NCBI RefSeq assembly: GCF_014640975.1
Contig: NZ_BMHO01000001.1
Span: 2,490,166-2,554,165, forward strand
Reading direction: 5' to 3'
DNA from: Microbacterium faecale
GTDB taxonomy: Bacteria; Actinomycetota; Actinomycetes; Actinomycetales; Microbacteriaceae
Length of the DNA stretch: 64,000 nt
Shown here: positions 54,273 through 63,425 of the stretch, piece by piece
Numbering within the stretch: the first letter of the stretch is position 1
Layout of the letters: each line of letters opens with the position of its first letter
Translations under genes and position numbers: made by a program
Notes under the pieces: model-generated
What the model was told of the DNA's origin: nothing
Databases searched by the model: none
What the model saw: the letters and a program-made list of their open reading frames with translations, nothing else

Positions 54273-55658
54273 TCACTCGCCTTGCTCGAGCGCGCCCATC
54301 ACCTGCGGGACGATGAGGTTCACGTTTCCGCAGCCGAGCGTGATGATGAAGTCGCCGTCGCGCGCGACGTGCGCGGCGCGCTCGGCGGCGGTCTGCCAGT
54401 CGGGCACGTACGAGACGTTGTTCGGATCCGCGAAAGCGCGCTCGACGAGTTCGCCCGTGACCCCGGGGATCGGGTCTTCGCGCGCGCCATAGACGTCCAG
54501 CACGACGGAGTGGTCGGCGTACGTCTCGAGCACCCGGGCGAACTCCGCGGCCATCAGCTGCGTACGCGAATAGGTGTGCGGCTGGTGCAGCGCGATGAGC
54601 CGCCCGTTACCCACGACGCTGCGCGCGGCCTCCAGCGCCGCCGCGACCTCGGTGGGATGGTGCGCATAGTCGTCGTAGACGCTGACGCCGCGACGCGTGC
54701 CGTGCAGCTCGAAGCGCCGGACCGTGCCGCCGAACGTCGCCACCGCGCTGGCGGCTGCGACGACGTCCTGGCCGAGCGCGACGAGCACCGCCACGGCGGC
54801 CGCGGCATTGAGGAGATTGTGGCGGCCGGGCACCCGCATCTCGAGGCGCGCGCTCTCGCCGCCAGCCGTGAGCACCACGGATCCGTCGGGCGCGCGCTGG
54901 ACACGCACGTCGGCGTCGGGCGCCTCGCCGAACGTGATGACGCGCTCGTGTCGCAGGCGAGCATGCACGCGCCGCGCGCCCGGGTCGTCGGCCGAGATGA
55001 CAACGGCCTCGCGCGCGGCGTCGGCGAAGGCGACGAACGCGTCGTCGAACGCCTCGTGGGATCCGTAGTGATCGAGGTGGTCCGCGTCCACGTTGGTGAT
55101 GAGGGCCACCGACGTGTCGTAGATGAGGAAGGATCCGTCGGACTCGTCGGCTTCGACAACGAAGAGGCTGTCGGTTCCCGCCCGGCTCGAGACGCCGTAC
55201 TGCTGGATGACACCACCCGAGACGAAGCTCGGATCGACGTCGAGGACATCGAGTCCGGTCACGATCATCCCGGTGGTGGTGGTCTTCCCGTGCGCACCGG
55301 CGACAGAGACGAGCCGGCGACCGGAGATGAGGTACTTCAGTGCCTGCGAGCGGTGAAGCCGGGGGATCCCGCGTTCTGCCGCGGCGAGGTACTCGGGGTT
55401 CTCGGGCCAGATCGCCCCCGTATAGACGAGCGCGTCGACCTCGCCGAGGTTCGCCGCGTCGTGACCGATCGAGACGGTCGCGCCGAGTGCCGCGAGCTCA
55501 CGCGTCGCCGGGCTTTCCGCACGGTCGGATCCGGACACGGGGATGCCGGCGCCGAGGAACATCCGAGCGATGCCCGAGATGCCGGAGCCGCCGATGCCGA
55601 CGAAATGGACGGATCCGATCGTCTCGGGGATCGGAACGGTGAGGTCGGGCGTGATCAT
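54273..55658 (-). CDS. murC: UDP-N-acetylmuramate--amino acid ligase MurC
   Basis: This 461-residue ligase adds the first stem-peptide residue to UDP-MurNAc (L-Ala in most bacteria; Gly or Ser is known for type B walls of Microbacteriaceae). All three Mur domains are intact: [21 protein letters not shown]-loop [23 protein letters not shown], and the C-terminal [16 protein letters not shown] at 55658 overlaps the murG stop as ATGA. It shows what a complete Mur ligase looks like here, in contrast with the murD-like gene. Confidence 0.97.
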   Translation of the reverse strand: MITPDLTVPIPETIGSVHFVGIGGSGISGIARMFLGAGIPVSGSDRAESPATRELAALGATVSIGHDAANLGEVDALVYTGAIWPENPEYLAAAERGIPRLHRSQALKYLISGRRLVSVAGAHGKTTTTGMIVTGLDVLDVDPSFVSGGVIQQYGVSSRAGTDSLFVVEADESDGSFLIYDTSVALITNVDADHLDHYGSHEAFDDAFVAFADAAREAVVISADDPGARRVHARLRHERVITFGEAPDADVRVQRAPDGSVVLTAGGESARLEMRVPGRHNLLNAAAAVAVLVALGQDVVAAASAVATFGGTVRRFELHGTRRGVSVYDDYAHHPTEVAAALEAARSVVGNGRLIALHQPHTYSRTQLMAAEFARVLETYADHSVVLDVYGAREDPIPGVTGELVERAFADPNNVSYVPDWQTAAERAAHVARDGDFIITLGCGNVNLIVPQVMGALEQGE

Positions 55659-56737
55659 GGGCGCTCCTTCTGCAGGGCACGATCCAGGTGCGCGATGACG
55701 TTCTCGGTGCCGTGGCGCGTGCCCTCGACCTCGGCGGCGGCGCGCATCCGCGCGAGGGCGTCGTCGTCGGCGAGGAGGGACACGATCTCGCTGCGCACGC
55801 GCTCGGGCGTGAACTCGGCGTCGTCGATGAGGCGCGCCGCCCCGCGGTCCACAGCCGAGGCGGCATTGAGCCGCTGTTCGCCGTTGCCCACGGGGTACGG
55901 GATGTAGATCGCGGGAATCGACAGCGCCGAGATCTCCGAGACCGTGGACGCGCCCGCCCGCGCAACGACGAGGTCGGCGAGCGCGAAGGCGAGGTCCATG
56001 CGATCCAGATAGGGCACGGCCACGTAACTCGCGTCGGGGGACGTTGGGGTGTCGTTCTTCTCCCCCGTCGCGTGCAGCACCTGCCACCCCGCGTCGACGA
56101 TGTCGCGCCAGGATCCGGCGAGCGTCTCGTTGATGCGTCGGGCCCCGAGGGATCCGCCGAAGGCGAGGAGGACCGGCCGGTCGGGGTCGAGACCGAAGTG
56201 CTGCGCGGCCTCCGCTCGTGTCGCGTCGCGGTCGAGCTCGACGATCTCGGTGCGAAGCGGCATCCCGACGACGTCGGAGCGCTTGAGCGGCGTCCCGGCA
56301 AAGGCGACGCCGACGGCGGCGGCGGACCGTGCGCCGAGCACGTTCGCGAGACCGGGGCGCGCGTTGGCCTCGTGCACGACCGCGGGGATCCGTTCGCGCT
56401 TCGCGGCGATGTAGGCGGGCGCCGCGGCGTAGCCCCCCACTCCGAGGACGACGTCGACGCCGCGGTCGCGCAGGTAGCCGCGCACCATCTTCACCGCGCG
56501 CGAGAACCGCGACGGGAAGCGGATCGCGTCCGCGTCAGGGCGGCGGGGAAACGGCACCTTCGGAACGATGAGCAGCTCATACCCGCGGGCGGGGACGAGT
56601 CGTGACTCGAGGCCCTCGGCCGTGCCGAGAATGAGGACCTCGTCATCGGGGTGGCGCTCCCGGAGCCCATCCGCGACGGCGAGCATCGGGTTCACGTGTC
56701 CGGCAGTGCCTCCGCCGGCGAGAAGGTACGTCGTCAC
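55655..56737 (-). CDS. murG: UDP-GlcNAc transferase MurG
   Basis: This 360-residue GT-B glycosyltransferase converts lipid I to lipid [52 protein letters not shown] and [16 protein letters not shown] are its donor and acceptor sites. [18 protein letters not shown] marks the C-terminal UDP-GlcNAc site. It lies between ftsW and murC, coupled to murC. Confidence 0.97.
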   Translation of the reverse strand: MTTYLLAGGGTAGHVNPMLAVADGLRERHPDDEVLILGTAEGLESRLVPARGYELLIVPKVPFPRRPDADAIRFPSRFSRAVKMVRGYLRDRGVDVVLGVGGYAAAPAYIAAKRERIPAVVHEANARPGLANVLGARSAAAVGVAFAGTPLKRSDVVGMPLRTEIVELDRDATRAEAAQHFGLDPDRPVLLAFGGSLGARRINETLAGSWRDIVDAGWQVLHATGEKNDTPTSPDASYVAVPYLDRMDLAFALADLVVARAGASTVSEISALSIPAIYIPYPVGNGEQRLNAASAVDRGAARLIDDAEFTPERVRSEIVSLLADDDALARMRAAAEVEGTRHGTENVIAHLDRALQKERP

Positions 56738-56746
56738 CGAACGATC

Positions 56747-57955
56747 TTACGACGCCGAGCGTGAGGGAACGGCCCCGACAGGCGCTTTGCCGTCCGGCAG
56801 CGTGCGAGCGAGCGCGAGCAGCACGCCGCAGGCGATGAGCACCGCGATGAGCGAGGATCCGCCGGCCGAGAGGAATGGAAGCGGCACCCCGAGGGCGGGG
56901 AGCACGCGGAGGACGACGCCGATGTTGACGAGCGCCTGACCCGCGATCCACACGCCGATGCCGCCGGCGGCGGCGCGCACGAAGATGTCGTCGGTCCGCC
57001 GCACGATGCGGAAGATCCCGACGGCGAGGACGGCGAACAGTGCGAGGACCACGAGGCAGCCGAGCGTCCCGAGCTCTTCACCGACGATGGCGAAGATGTA
57101 GTCATCGGCCGCCGCGGGCAGCCAGTTGTACTTCTCACGGGAGTTGCCGAGGCCGCGTCCCAGCAGCCCGCCGCCCGCGAGTCCCCACAGCGCGTGGTAC
57201 GGCTGGAAGCACTCCGCCGTCGGGTCGCAGTTCGGGTCGAACACCGACAGGATCCGCTTCATGCGGTTCTCACTGAAGATCGCCAGCGCCGCGACCCCTG
57301 CGGCGCCGAGGAGCACGATCGGCATGAGGAACCGGAGCCGCACCCCGGCGAAGAACAGGGTGCCGAGGGCGAGCATCGCCATGATCGTCGCGGTGCCGAG
57401 GTCTCTGCCACCGAGCACCGTCGCGATCGCGAAGGCGACGCCGGGAAGGATCGGAATGGCGAACTGCCAGAAGCGCGTGAGCACGGCGCTCTTGCGATGC
57501 AGGATGAACGCGATCCACAGCACGAGAGCGACCTTGAGGAACTCGCTCGGCTGGATCGTCATACCGCCGATGAAGAGCCAGTTGCGGTTACCGCCGTACT
57601 CGTGGCCGAGCGGCGTGAACACCAGCAGCTGCAGAGCGATGCCGAGAACGAGCACGGGCCACGCGATGCGCTGCAGCCAGCGCACGCTGAAGCGGCTCAT
57701 CACGAACATCATCGGCAGGCCGACGGCGGCGTAGATGAGGTGACTGATGCCGTCGTTGAACGGGCTCCCACTCTGCGTGAGCGACTCAACGGTCGTGGCT
57801 GAGAACACCATCACGATGCCGAATGCCGTCAGCAGCATCGCGGAGGAAGCGACGAGGAGGAACTCCAGGGGCACCGGCCCAATCGAACGGCCGAGCGCGA
57901 TGCGTGCCGCGAGGGGACGCGATCCCGTCGACGACGCTCGCTCGGTCTGCGTCAT
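56747..57955 (-). CDS. ftsW: Septal peptidoglycan glycosyltransferase FtsW
   Basis: This 402-residue SEDS protein has about ten membrane helices. Conserved sites are GGNRNWLFIGGMTIQPSEFLK (key NRNW, PSEFLK), GGRDLGTATIM, WGLAGGGLLGRGLGNSREKYNWLP and VPLPFLSAGGSSLI. It polymerises glycan with FtsI at the septum. ATG at 57955, with GAGAGGGTGG upstream. The 112 bp between it and the murD-like gene holds no gene. Confidence 0.96.
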   Translation of the reverse strand: MTQTERASSTGSRPLAARIALGRSIGPVPLEFLLVASSAMLLTAFGIVMVFSATTVESLTQSGSPFNDGISHLIYAAVGLPMMFVMSRFSVRWLQRIAWPVLVLGIALQLLVFTPLGHEYGGNRNWLFIGGMTIQPSEFLKVALVLWIAFILHRKSAVLTRFWQFAIPILPGVAFAIATVLGGRDLGTATIMAMLALGTLFFAGVRLRFLMPIVLLGAAGVAALAIFSENRMKRILSVFDPNCDPTAECFQPYHALWGLAGGGLLGRGLGNSREKYNWLPAAADDYIFAIVGEELGTLGCLVVLALFAVLAVGIFRIVRRTDDIFVRAAAGGIGVWIAGQALVNIGVVLRVLPALGVPLPFLSAGGSSLIAVLIACGVLLALARTLPDGKAPVGAVPSRSAS

Positions 57956-58067
57956 GAGCCACCCTCTCGATCCGTGCCGCGCACGCGGCAGCCACCCTCA
58001 GTTTGGGCGGGAGGCGCATGGAACCGCGGCACGCGCGGCGCGTGTCGCGCGAACACTCGGGGGGCGC

Positions 58068-59060
58068 TCAGTGCGCGGCGCCGCTGAGTGCCTGCGCGAC
58101 ATGCGCCGGTTCGGCGCCCGCGGCGCGCGCGAGCGCAGCCGCCGCGAGGACGCGTTCGACGGCGCGCGGTTCGGCGAGTCCGCGTTCGGCAAGGACGTCG
58201 ACCGTGGCGAGCTCGGCCGCCGAGGTGCGGCGATCCGCGACGAATGCCCGGTCGGCGAGGATCCCCTCGACGACGCCGAGTTCGCTGAGCCCGGGAGTGC
58301 CGAGCCGGACCCCGATCGCACGGGCGCCGTCGGTCACATCCGCGTCCTCGACCATCCGCAGCGTGCGCTCGTCCGCTGCGCCGTAGACGCACGCGACGCG
58401 CGCGTGCCGGAACACGACGTCGAGCGCGGTTTCCTCGTCGGCGTGCACGCATGCCGCGGAGTGCGGAACGGGCGCGCCCACGCCCGTGATGGGGGCCATG
58501 AGCGCAAGCTGCGCAGCTGACAGGTCGACGACGAGTGCGTCGAAGCCCGCGGGGTCGCGCACGGCATCGAGGATCGGCACGGATCCGCCGCACGGCGCGG
58601 CGCGGACGCCCGCGGTCACGAGCATCGTGGCGGCGAGGTGCGCGATCTCGTCGGTTCCGTCGGATCCCGCGACGAGCAGCCAGTCGGCGCTCTCGCCATC
58701 GGCGCGCACGATCTTGTCGCGGACGCGCCACGCAACCTCGACGTCCCCCCAGACGGCGATGCCGTTCTCGCGCGCCCCGGCGACGACCGGGTGCGTGTCG
58801 TCGGCGGTGGTCGGCGCGATCACGACGTCCGGCGCGAAAGAGGAAGCCGCCCGCACATCAGTCTCGAGCGATGCACCGACGACGTCCACGAGTCGCGCGA
58901 GCTCCTCGGGGGGACCCGGCGCCGCGACGAGGACGTCGCAGCCGAGCTCGGCGAGGGTGTCGACGACCGAGAACGCGGTCTGATCGAGGCCCGCGACCAC
59001 GACGCGCAGGCCCGCCCAGTCGGCGTGCCAGCTGGTGAGCGTGTCGAGCCGCTCACTCAT
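58068..59060 (-). CDS. Truncated MurD-like protein without ATP site (pseudoenzyme)
   Basis: This 330-residue protein occupies the murD slot and is clearly MurD-derived: MSERLDTLTSWHADWAGLRV, WGDVEVAWRVRDKIVRADG and PILDAVRDPAGFDALVVDLS are typical MurD stretches. But the P-loop, GTNGKTT in active MurD, reads GSDGTDE (132-138), with no Lys. GNIG is GGS, LSSHQL is LSAAQL, and the NxxxDHLxxH segment that binds metal and carries the modified Lys is deleted. The C-terminal ligase domain is missing; true MurD has 450-500 residues. The frame is intact and the ATG at 59060 still overlaps the mraY stop (ATGA). Ligase activity is very unlikely; a structural or regulatory role is inference. Recent gene death is the alternative. 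Confidence 0.88.
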   Translation of the reverse strand: MSERLDTLTSWHADWAGLRVVVAGLDQTAFSVVDTLAELGCDVLVAAPGPPEELARLVDVVGASLETDVRAASSFAPDVVIAPTTADDTHPVVAGARENGIAVWGDVEVAWRVRDKIVRADGESADWLLVAGSDGTDEIAHLAATMLVTAGVRAAPCGGSVPILDAVRDPAGFDALVVDLSAAQLALMAPITGVGAPVPHSAACVHADEETALDVVFRHARVACVYGAADERTLRMVEDADVTDGARAIGVRLGTPGLSELGVVEGILADRAFVADRRTSAAELATVDVLAERGLAEPRAVERVLAAAALARAAGAEPAHVAQALSGAAH

Positions 59061-60169
59061 ATCCGCGAGAGCCATTCGACGTACAGCATTCCCACGCCCG
59101 TGATGGCGAACAGGCCCGCGATGATCCAGAACCGCACGACGATGGTTGTCTCGGACCAGCCGCGGAATTCGAAGTGGTGATGGAGTGGGCTGTTGAGGAA
59201 CAGTCGTTTGCCGCGGGTGAGCTTGAAGTACAGCCGCTGCAGAATGACGGATCCGCTCGACATCACGAACAGCCCCGCGATGATCACGCCGAGGATCTCG
59301 GTGCGGGTGAGGATCGCCATCGCGGCGATGACGCCGCCGATCGCCATCGATCCGGTGTCGCCCATGAAGACCTTCGCCTTGGGGGCGTTCCACCAGAGGA
59401 AGCCGACGAGGGATCCGACGAACGAGGCGGACACGATCGCGAGATCGAGCGGGTCGCGCACCTGGTAGCAGGCCGCGAGATTGTCCGGCGAGGTTCCGGC
59501 GCCGACGCACGCCTGGTTGAACTGCCAGAAGGCGATGAGGCTGTACGCGCCGACCACGAGGATCCCCGCGCCGGCGGCAAGGCCGTCGAGACCGTCGGAG
59601 AGATTGACGGAGTTGCTGAAACCCGTGCCGAGCAGCGAAAGCCACGCGAGGTACAGCAGCCACCCGAAGACCGGACCGAGCGCCGTGAAGGTGAGCACGT
59701 CGATGTCTCGGATGAACGAGATGTTCGCCGTGGCCGGCGTCAGGTCGTACGCATTCGGAAAGTTCAGCGCCGCGATGCCGAACGGCACCATCACGAGCAC
59801 CTGGCCGACGATCTTCCGCCAGCCGCTGAGCCCGCCGTAGTGCTGCATCTTGACCTTGAGGAAGTCATCGATGAAGCCGACCGTGCCGAATCCGAGCATC
59901 GCCCAGATGACGAGCCAGCCCGACAGTGTGGGGGGATTTCCTCCGGCGTAGGTGCCGGTGACGTAGCCCACCGTCGTGCCGAGGATGAAGATGACGCCGC
60001 CCATCGTGAGCGTGCCGCGCTTCATCTCGTGCTTGGGTGCGTTGTAGCCCACGCTGTCAGTACGGATGACCTGACCCCACCCCCATTTCCGGAACAGCCG
60101 GAAGAAGACGGGGGTGAGCAGAAGAGTGAATGCGAGCGAGATCGCCGCGGCTGCCAGAAGTGATCTCAC
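59057..60169 (-). CDS. mraY: Phospho-MurNAc-pentapeptide transferase MraY
   Basis: This 370-residue membrane enzyme transfers phospho-MurNAc-pentapeptide to undecaprenyl phosphate to make lipid I. Family marks are KRGTLTMGGVIFILG, GFIDDFLKVK with the Asp pair, NSVNLSDGLDGLAAG, KVFMGDTGSMAIGG and the cytosolic NSPLHHHFEFRGWSE. Ten helices. It overlaps murF upstream (GTGA) and the murD-like gene downstream (ATGA). Confidence 0.97.
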   Translation of the reverse strand: MRSLLAAAAISLAFTLLLTPVFFRLFRKWGWGQVIRTDSVGYNAPKHEMKRGTLTMGGVIFILGTTVGYVTGTYAGGNPPTLSGWLVIWAMLGFGTVGFIDDFLKVKMQHYGGLSGWRKIVGQVLVMVPFGIAALNFPNAYDLTPATANISFIRDIDVLTFTALGPVFGWLLYLAWLSLLGTGFSNSVNLSDGLDGLAAGAGILVVGAYSLIAFWQFNQACVGAGTSPDNLAACYQVRDPLDLAIVSASFVGSLVGFLWWNAPKAKVFMGDTGSMAIGGVIAAMAILTRTEILGVIIAGLFVMSSGSVILQRLYFKLTRGKRLFLNSPLHHHFEFRGWSETTIVVRFWIIAGLFAITGVGMLYVEWLSRI

Positions 60170-61575
60170 GTGAACAAGTCTCCCAGACGATCGCCGAGAT
60201 GCCGGAGCCCGGCCGCGTTCGAGGACTTCACGAGCACCCGGTCGCCGTCGCGCAGTTCGCCCGCGAGGTAGTCGTACGCCTCGTCGGCGGTCTCGAAGAA
60301 GACGGCCTCGTCATTCCAGCTGCCCTCGGCGACGGCAGACAGGAACAGCGGGCGCGCCTCGGCACCGACGACGACGATTCGGGGGATGCGCAGGCGCACC
60401 GCGAGCAGACCGATCCGGCCGTGTTCCTCGACGTTCCGCTCCCCCAACTCGCTCATCGCTCCGAGCACGGCGACCATGCGCTCGTCCGGTCCGGTGATCT
60501 GCGCGAGGGTGCGCAGGGCGGCCTGCATGGCGTCGGGGCTCGCGTTATACGCGTCGTTGATGATCGTGACCCGCTCGGATCCCATCACCTGCATGCGCCA
60601 CCGCTCGGCCATCTCGACCGCCTCGAGTCGGCGCACCGCATCACGCGCGTCGACACCGAGAGCGAGCGCGGCGCCAAGTGCGGCCTGCGCGTTCTTCCCG
60701 TGGTGCGCGCCGAGCACCTGCAGGTGCATCGGGATCCGATCGCCATCGACGTCGAGCACGACATCGGTTCCCGACGCGCTCACCGACACGTCGAGTGCGC
60801 GGACATGGGCGCGGTCCGAATCCCCGAACCACCGCACTTCGATTCCGCGGTCGCCGGCGGCGTCAGCCATCGCGGCTACCCGCGCGTCGTCGACGTTGAG
60901 GACGGCGACGCCACCCGGCCGGAGCTGTTCGACGAGCTCGCGCTTCGCGAGCGCGGTCTGATCGATGCCGCCGAAGCCGCCCGCGTGTGAGAGACCGACC
61001 ATCAGGACGACGCCGACGTCGGGTGTCACGAGCCCGGCGAGGAGGGCGATCTGCCCGGCCGCGTCCGCGCCGAACTCGCAGATGAGGAACTTCGTCTCGT
61101 CGGTGACGCGCAGCATCGTGAGCGGCGCGCCCACGGCGTTGTTGAACGATGCGACCGGCGCGACCGTCTCGCCCTCCGGCTCGAGGATCGCGCGGAGCAT
61201 GTTCTTCGTCGTCGTCTTGCCGTTGGATCCCGTGATGCCGACGATGCGCAGCTGGCCGTGCGCGCGGACGCGGCCCACGACGTCCCGCGCGAGATCCGCC
61301 AGCGCCGCCGTGGCATCCGGCACGACGATCTGCGCGATCTCGGCCTCGACGCGCCGTTCGACGATCGCCAGATGCGCACCGTTGCGCACCGCGTCGTCGA
61401 TGAAGTCATGACCGTCAGCGTGCTCGCCGGGCCGGGCGACAAAGATGCCGCCCTCGACGATGTTGCGCGAATCCGTGTCGACAGGGCCCGAGACGGTATG
61501 CGTCGCGTCATCGCCGTCGGTGAACACCTCGCCGCCGATTGCGGAGGCGATGTCGGCGAGTGTGAGAGCGATCAT
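60166..61575 (-). CDS. murF: UDP-MurNAc-tripeptide--D-Ala-D-Ala ligase MurF
   Basis: This 469-residue ligase adds D-Ala-D-Ala to the tripeptide precursor. P-loop GITGSNGKTTTKNML, FGADAAGQIALLAGLVTPDVGV, and the domain-three motif INDAYNASPDAMQAAL are intact. ATG at 61575 matches the family start MIALTLADIASAIGG; the longer upstream reading overlaps ftsI and is rejected. It follows ftsI after 31 bp, where murE is normally found. Confidence 0.97.
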   Translation of the reverse strand: MIALTLADIASAIGGEVFTDGDDATHTVSGPVDTDSRNIVEGGIFVARPGEHADGHDFIDDAVRNGAHLAIVERRVEAEIAQIVVPDATAALADLARDVVGRVRAHGQLRIVGITGSNGKTTTKNMLRAILEPEGETVAPVASFNNAVGAPLTMLRVTDETKFLICEFGADAAGQIALLAGLVTPDVGVVLMVGLSHAGGFGGIDQTALAKRELVEQLRPGGVAVLNVDDARVAAMADAAGDRGIEVRWFGDSDRAHVRALDVSVSASGTDVVLDVDGDRIPMHLQVLGAHHGKNAQAALGAALALGVDARDAVRRLEAVEMAERWRMQVMGSERVTIINDAYNASPDAMQAALRTLAQITGPDERMVAVLGAMSELGERNVEEHGRIGLLAVRLRIPRIVVVGAEARPLFLSAVAEGSWNDEAVFFETADEAYDYLAGELRDGDRVLVKSSNAAGLRHLGDRLGDLFT

Positions 61576-61606
61576 GCGTTTTTCTGAATCCTTCTCGCGG
61601 CGCGCG

Positions 61607-63400
61607 TCATTCCACAAACTTGGGCAACGGGTCGTACTGCTCCTCGGACGGCTGCACTCGGTAGGTCTTGAGCACCTGCGTCATCGCCTTCTGGAAGGCC
61701 GGAGCCGTCGCCGCGGACGACGTTACTCTACGCGGCTCGTCGAGTCTGACCATCACCACATACTTCGGATCGTCAGCCGGCGCGACGCCCACCATGCTCG
61801 TGGTGTAGATGCCCGCCTTGTAGCGGCCGTTGCCGTCCGCCTTCTGCGAGGTTCCGGTCTTGATCGCGAGACGATAGCCCGGCACCTCGATCTGGTCGGC
61901 GAGATAGCCCTGGTTCGCGACGTCTTCGAGCATGCGCACCGTCTGGGCGGCCGCGTCCTCGCTGATGACGCGTGCCTCGTCCGGCAGATCCGGCTTGGTG
62001 GCGCCACCGTCGGTGTCGGTGCAGCCATCGACGATGTGGATCGGCGTGCGCACGCCCCCATTCGCGAGGGTCTGAAACGCGCTGACGACCTGCGGCATCG
62101 TGACGGTGAACCCGTGGCCGAACGTCGTCGCATAGTGCGTCTGGTTGTCCCACTGATCCGCGGGGTGGAGCACACCGCTCGGTTCCCCGGCGAAGTTGAT
62201 CGGCGTCTTCTCGCCGATGCCGAACTTCTGGAGGTAGTCGTGCCGCGTCTCATCCGACACCAGCGCGCCCAGCTTGGACAACGCCACGTTCGATGAATCG
62301 ATGAGGGCGCCCGCAACCGTGTAGCGGTATTCCTCGTGGTTGAAGCTGTCGCCGACGGCCGCGCCGTTCGGGAACTGCTCGTAGCCGGATGCGCGCACTT
62401 CGGTCAGCGGTGTCACGGCCCCCTGATCGAGAAGTGTGGCGGCCGTGATCGCCTTGAAGGTGGATCCGGGTTCGTACGACATCGTCAGCACGTTCGCGCC
62501 GCGGTCGTCCTTCTCGGCGGCGCCCGGCTCGTTCGGGTCGAGGGTCGGATAGTCGACCGCCGACTTCACTTCGCCGGTCTCCACGTCGACGACCATGATG
62601 GATCCGGCCTTCGCCTTCTGCGCCTCGACCTCTTCCTTCAGCATCTGCAGCAGATACCAGCTGAGGTCGGTGTCGATCGTGAGCTGCAGCGTGCCGCCAT
62701 CGACGGCGGGCGTCTCCGTGACCGTGCCCGGCAGACGCGCGCCGCCGTCACCGGAGCGCTGGTAGGAGATCTGCCCGTCAGACGACTCGAGGCATGCGTT
62801 CGACATCATCTCGTAGCCGGCGAGCGGAGTGTCATCGGAGCTTGTGAAGCCCACGAGGTTGCCGCCGACCGCGCCGTTCGGATAGCTGCGGGACTTCTGC
62901 GGCTCCAGGATCAGCATCGGGGCATCGACCTCGAGCAGCGCGCGGTACTGCTCCGTCGTCAGACCGCGCTTGAGGCGCGTGTACTCGACATCGGGATCGT
63001 TCTCGACCGCATCGTCGACGACCTGCTCGACCTCAGCGCCCGTCATCCCGATGACGTCTCCAATCCGCTCAGCGATGCGGCCCCACGTCTCGACGTACTT
63101 ATTGGCCTCGTCGTCGATGCGGTCGACGTCGCCGACGAGGCTCGGGTCGATCGCAGCGTCGTAGCTGATCGAACTGCTCGCGAGGACATTGCCATCGGCA
63201 TCGACGATGGACCCGCGCACTCCGGGGAGGGCTGCGGTGCCCACGAGATTTCCGACGGCCAGCGAGTCCTCGATGTGCTCGTCGGCTCGGACGACCTGAA
63301 TGTCGAACAGCCGGACGGCGAACGCCACCAGCACGATCAGGACCACGACGGCCGCGGTGCTCGTACGCCTCCTGGCGCTGCGGCTGACGCTCGCGTTCAT
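61607..63400 (-). CDS. ftsI: Septal class B penicillin-binding protein FtsI
   Basis: This 597-residue transpeptidase crosslinks septal peptidoglycan with FtsW. One N-terminal helix (TAAVVVLIVLVAFAVRLFDIQV) precedes the pedestal domain with VRGSIVDADGNVLASS. The catalytic domain has the three penicillin-binding motifs: EPGSTFKAI (SxxK), DSSNVALS (SxN) and AIKTGTSQK (KTG). No PASTA domain is present. ATG at 63400 with GAGGAG upstream. Followed directly by murF. Confidence 0.96.
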   Translation of the reverse strand: MNASVSRSARRRTSTAAVVVLIVLVAFAVRLFDIQVVRADEHIEDSLAVGNLVGTAALPGVRGSIVDADGNVLASSSISYDAAIDPSLVGDVDRIDDEANKYVETWGRIAERIGDVIGMTGAEVEQVVDDAVENDPDVEYTRLKRGLTTEQYRALLEVDAPMLILEPQKSRSYPNGAVGGNLVGFTSSDDTPLAGYEMMSNACLESSDGQISYQRSGDGGARLPGTVTETPAVDGGTLQLTIDTDLSWYLLQMLKEEVEAQKAKAGSIMVVDVETGEVKSAVDYPTLDPNEPGAAEKDDRGANVLTMSYEPGSTFKAITAATLLDQGAVTPLTEVRASGYEQFPNGAAVGDSFNHEEYRYTVAGALIDSSNVALSKLGALVSDETRHDYLQKFGIGEKTPINFAGEPSGVLHPADQWDNQTHYATTFGHGFTVTMPQVVSAFQTLANGGVRTPIHIVDGCTDTDGGATKPDLPDEARVISEDAAAQTVRMLEDVANQGYLADQIEVPGYRLAIKTGTSQKADGNGRYKAGIYTTSMVGVAPADDPKYVVMVRLDEPRRVTSSAATAPAFQKAMTQVLKTYRVQPSEEQYDPLPKFVE

Positions 63401-63425
63401 GAGGCTCCTCGGTGGGTCGTGGTGG

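Noticed and set aside
58068..59060. murD-like gene explained by a single frameshift or read error
   Set aside because: The substitutions in the P-loop and the other active-site motifs are in frame and accompanied by clean coding sequence on both sides; no single indel restores GTNGKTT or a C-terminal domain in the 112 bp that follow.
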